Source: Mucilaginibacter sp. L3T2-6 (GTDB taxonomy: Bacteria > Bacteroidota > Bacteroidia > Sphingobacteriales > Sphingobacteriaceae). From it: a stretch of 64,000 nucleotides of DNA. Shown here piece after piece: positions 62,301 through 64,000 of the stretch (position 1 is the first letter of the stretch; every line of letters starts with the position of its first letter). The stretch covers positions 124,001-188,000 of the forward strand of contig NZ_JAUMKC010000004.1 in assembly GCF_030519355.1 (NCBI RefSeq). Reading direction: 5' to 3'. The position numbers and the translations under genes are program-made. The notes under the pieces were generated by a model. The model saw only the letters and a program-made list of their open reading frames with translations, was not told the origin of the DNA and searched no databases.

Positions 62301-63589
62301 ACCAGTACATAATTTCCGGCGATACCGTTTTTGCCTTTTGGCTGCTGTTTATAGCTGCTGAAGGTCCCGATATGAGGATTGAATTTATTAAGACCGCCGC
62401 CGTCCGTTCCCACCCATATTTGTTTATCCCGGTCCTCGAACAGAGCCAGCACAAAGTCATTTGTTAAACTGCCTTGCTGCGAATTGTGCCGGTAAAGTGT
62501 AAAGCTGGACGTAGATTTTTTATAAAGATTTACCCCCCCGCTGAAGGCCCCAAGCCACATGTTGCCCAATCTGTCATTGCAGATACCATAAATGGAATTG
62601 CCGTTGATGCTGTTGTTATCAACTTCGTCATGGATATAATTGCTGAACTTGCCTGTTTTAATATTCAGTATGGATAAACCTCCGTTTTCAGTGCCTATCC
62701 ACAACTGGCCTGAATCATCTTTCTTCAGACAGTATATGGTGTTGCTGGAAATTGTATTGGGTGAATTGTCATCGTGAATATAGCGTTTAACGGCCCCGGT
62801 GGTTTTATCAAACAAAAATAATCCGTCTTCCTGGGTGCCAACCCATAGCTGTTGCTGGTTGTTTTCAATAATAGAGATGACATTGCGGGCTACCTGTTTT
62901 TTTGTTACCGGATCGATAAAAGGGTAGTTGGAAAATGAATTACTCGTTGAATCATAAACACTCAATCCGCCTGATAGTGTGCCTATCCACAGTTTGTGTT
63001 CGCTGTCCTCAAACACGGTGCGTACGTTGTCATCGTTTATGCTCGCGGCATCAGCAGCGTTATGGATGTGGTGCCGGAAAGTCTTTGTTTTGATATCGAA
63101 GCAGTCAAGGCCGCCGTTTTGTGTGGCTATCCATAATTTGCCGTTATGGTCAAATCTCAGCCGGTTGATGATATTATTAGATACTGTATTGGCATTCTTA
63201 GCATCATGCATGTAACGAACAAATTTGCCGGTTGCCCTTTCATACATGTCCAGTCCGCTTTGCGTGGCTACCCATATATTGCCTGCGCGGTCTTCGGCCA
63301 GGTCAGTAATCATGTTGTTACTTAAGGTCTGCTCGTTTTTGGAATCGTATCGAAAGGAAATGAATTTATAACCATCGTACCTGTTTAATCCATTGCGGCT
63401 GCCTATCCACATAAAACCACGGCTATCTTGAATAATGCAGTTGATATTAACCTGCGACAAGCCGTTCCCGGTGCCGAAATGCTCGAATTTGAGGCTGGCA
63501 TTTTGCGGAAATCCGGCAAGGGGAAAAACTGCCAATAAAAAAAATGTTAACCGGGCTAACACACGTACCACACTAAAGCCGTTCACCAT
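59366..63589 (-). CDS. Propeller-type hybrid sensor histidine kinase with two receivers
   Basis: A 1407-residue membrane sensor. Signal peptide (about 1-29); two seven-bladed propellers built of Reg_prop repeats (about 35-700, each with a D..GxxWIGTxxGL pattern); Y_Y_Y domain (about 735-800); TM segment (about 818-840); coiled coil (about 840-885, [18 protein letters not shown]); HisKA with His904 ([15 protein letters not shown]); HATPase (about 1005-1120); receiver 1 with Asp1193 ([11 protein letters not shown]); receiver 2 with Asp1332 ([11 protein letters not shown]). Unlike classic hybrid two-component systems it lacks a C-terminal AraC-type DNA-binding domain, so a phosphotransfer partner is needed. 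The likely ligand is an extracytoplasmic glycan, by family. Confidence 0.93.
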   Translation of the reverse strand: MVNGFSVVRVLARLTFFLLAVFPLAGFPQNASLKFEHFGTGNGLSQVNINCIIQDSRGFMWIGSRNGLNRYDGYKFISFRYDSKNEQTLSNNMITDLAEDRAGNIWVATQSGLDMYERATGKFVRYMHDAKNANTVSNNIINRLRFDHNGKLWIATQNGGLDCFDIKTKTFRHHIHNAADAASINDDNVRTVFEDSEHKLWIGTLSGGLSVYDSTSNSFSNYPFIDPVTKKQVARNVISIIENNQQQLWVGTQEDGLFLFDKTTGAVKRYIHDDNSPNTISSNTIYCLKKDDSGQLWIGTENGGLSILNIKTGKFSNYIHDEVDNNSINGNSIYGICNDRLGNMWLGAFSGGVNLYKKSTSSFTLYRHNSQQGSLTNDFVLALFEDRDKQIWVGTDGGGLNKFNPHIGTFSSYKQQPKGKNGIAGNYVLVIDQDADGDLWAGTWGNAISILNPKTQKFTYLAPEPGNPNSLAGNNVYNLIHTRDGKTWISVFGVGLDCYDKKTKTFTHFKFDVNKPNGLSSNYIYALYEDKEGNLWIGTSDSGLEMLDRKTNTFIQYQHDESKNSLSNNGITDIFEDDKGNLWLATLSGLDIFNPKTKRFTVFTKKDGLPSDIAYAIRQDNGGKIWISTNGGLSVYNPSTKKFRNYTTEDGVQSDEFKPHSALKASDGRMFFGGVNGFNAFYPDQILKPLAFSPLVITSFQLFNKPLTIAKNANDPSPLKRDISDTKTITLSHKQSVFSLEYAALDYGSPDKKQYAYKLDGFDNEWNYVGAKTTASYTNLPPGEYTFRLKYKNSAGLWSPVKDCLQITIVPPFWYTWWFISLAGIAVLALIYGIFKLRVRSIQKHQIELERQVKERTELLAQMTLDERKSREEAEKAREAAEQATMEAREANQAKSVFLATMSHEIRTPMNGVLGMAALLNETNLDAEQREFSQTILHSGEALLNVINDILDFSKIESGKMEIDMHDFNLRNCIEEVLDLLSGKATEVGLDLIYYIDPLLPSDLIGDGMRLRQVLLNLLGNAIKFTHYGEVYLGIKLVRQTKRNEIELGFEVRDTGIGIPADKVSKLFEAFSQVDSSTTRKYGGSGLGLAICQRLINLMGGEITVNSEPEKGTTFNFSIKCQVSEFGNQQIVSPAAGLLKGKKVLVVDDNATNRRILQLQMEHLQLMPLLAADANEALHLLDTTENIELVISDMQMPDMDGAALAKIIKQKFKMMPVILLSSLGDESQKNYPGLFTAVLTKPVKPLHLQKVITAQFQPSPANNDTAKPLPALSTDFAKLKPLNILVAEDNPINQKMILKVLEKLGYDAALATTGREVIQMLDNKYYDLILMDVQMPEMDGLEATRYIREHVNKQPVIIAMTANAMVEDRDICLKAGMDNYISKPVKIETLITMLRETEFKESVVVTK

Positions 63590-63783
63590 TTAATTAAAAA
63601 TTAGGTCTTGATCGCCAGGGGAAGCGAGAAATAATTGATTCCCGTTTTGTACGCAAATGAATTAAAAAAGTTGTGTGATCAATAGTTGAAAATAAGCAGG
63701 TTGAAACCATGAGTTAAAAAAACTGTCTGCAAAATCCTCCATTTTTTTGCAAAAATCCACCAATATATCTACGTTGTTTTTCG

Positions 63784-63791
63784 TAGCTTTG
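63784..63791 (+). promoter_or_regulatory. Promoter -7 element upstream of a possible small RNA
   Basis: TAGCTTTG fits TAnnTTTG. No TTTG is at the proper -33 distance. It would start a transcript near 63798, just before the hairpin at 63802. Confidence 0.45.
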
Positions 63792-63797
63792 TGGCTT

Positions 63798-63876
63798 CAT
63801 AGCACACGTCCGTGTGCATTGTGATAAGGTTTAGGTTAAAATCCCCGAGCAGCGAGTGTAAGGGGGTTTTTATTTT
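63798..63876 (+). ncRNA. Possible small structured RNA or leader
   Basis: A short segment with a -7 promoter box before it holds a hairpin gcacacg (63802-63808) / cgtgtgc (63811-63817), a single-stranded stretch, and a terminator-like stem aaaatcccc (63838-63846) / gggggtttt (63862-63870) with tattt after it. It has no open frame. The layout is that of a ~75-nt small RNA or an attenuated leader for the gene starting at 63976. I do not recognise a known RNA family. Confidence 0.45.
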
Positions 63877-63960
63877 ATGCCGGTTGTTCAGATAAAAAGC
63901 TTGCCACAGTATATTCTTCTAAAACAGTGAAATCATTTCTGCAGGGTCAATTCATTATAT

Positions 63961-63968
63961 TATTTTTG
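63961..63968 (+). promoter_or_regulatory. Promoter -7 element of the last gene
   Basis: TATTTTTG matches TAnnTTTG and ends 7 nt before the ATG at 63976, giving an almost leaderless transcript, as seen for the antitoxin gene at 9281. Confidence 0.4.
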
Positions 63969-63975
63969 CCGCCAC

Positions 63976-64000
63976 ATGAATTCATCACTTAAAAATAAAT
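63976..64000 (+). CDS. Start of a gene leaving the window
   Basis: An ATG at 63976 opens MNSSLKNK and is still open at the window edge. Eight codons cannot identify a product. It is supported only by the -7 promoter box directly upstream. Confidence 0.35.

Noticed and set aside
59366..63589. Classic hybrid two-component system with a DNA-binding output
   Set aside because: The C-terminus is a second receiver domain; no AraC-type helix-turn-helix is present.

Overview
The window looks like chromosomal DNA of a free-living Bacteroidota of the family Sphingobacteriaceae; Mucilaginibacter or a close relative is my best guess. The evidence is a gliding-motility (type IX secretion, type B) C-terminal domain, promoters with the Bacteroidota -7 box TAnnTTTG, almost no Shine-Dalgarno sites, SusA-like and GH95/GH31/GH65 sugar enzymes, a two-component sensor with propeller repeats and a Y_Y_Y domain, and many small palindromic intergenic repeats. 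The genus is inference, since no rRNA is present.

Layout. 1-10 kb holds housekeeping genes: the start of pyrR, a secreted aminopeptidase P, rpsA, a GT39-like membrane glycosyltransferase and tyrS, followed by an Xre/RES toxin-antitoxin pair with its own operator-promoter. 10-17 kb holds an SHOCT/PH protein, a LuxE-like synthetase, a secreted GH95 alpha-L-fucosidase, a lipoprotein proline iminopeptidase and three tandem paralogous 2-TM mini-proteins. 17-31 kb is a maltodextrin/glycogen cluster, all on the minus strand: SusA-like amylase, beta-phosphoglucomutase, GH65 phosphorylase, second amylase, maltose-type MFS importer, GH31 alpha-glucosidase and glgB. The two amylases would work outside the cytoplasm, the MFS protein would import oligosaccharide, GH65 plus pgmB would yield glucose 6-phosphate, and GlgB would branch stored glycogen. 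No SusC/SusD pair or dedicated regulator is present.

31-34 kb is accessory. It holds a small duplicated cassette region (two decayed copies of one mini-ORF, a DUF4926 gene and a 38-residue TM peptide), a DUF6624 protein, and an SRPBCC-ArsR-VOC operon behind a promoter framed by two identical palindromes. 34-46 kb holds a DUF2130 protein, two large histidine kinases, a repeat-rich T9SS surface protein and a penicillin-acylase-family enzyme. 46-53 kb holds small envelope genes, then a glycolytic operon (pfkA, a degenerate BadF-type sugar kinase paralogue, gapA). This is divergent from a Nudix-derived regulator across a perfect 15-bp palindrome, and an intact BadF-type kinase follows.

53.7-64 kb holds tRNA-Arg(UCU), an imperfect duplicate of its 3' end and terminator 0.7 kb away, a frameshifted secreted-protein gene between the two, a secreted protein of unknown function, an ABC-F ATPase, a DUF4259 protein, a 1407-residue hybrid sensor kinase, a possible small structured RNA, and the first codons of a gene that leaves the window.
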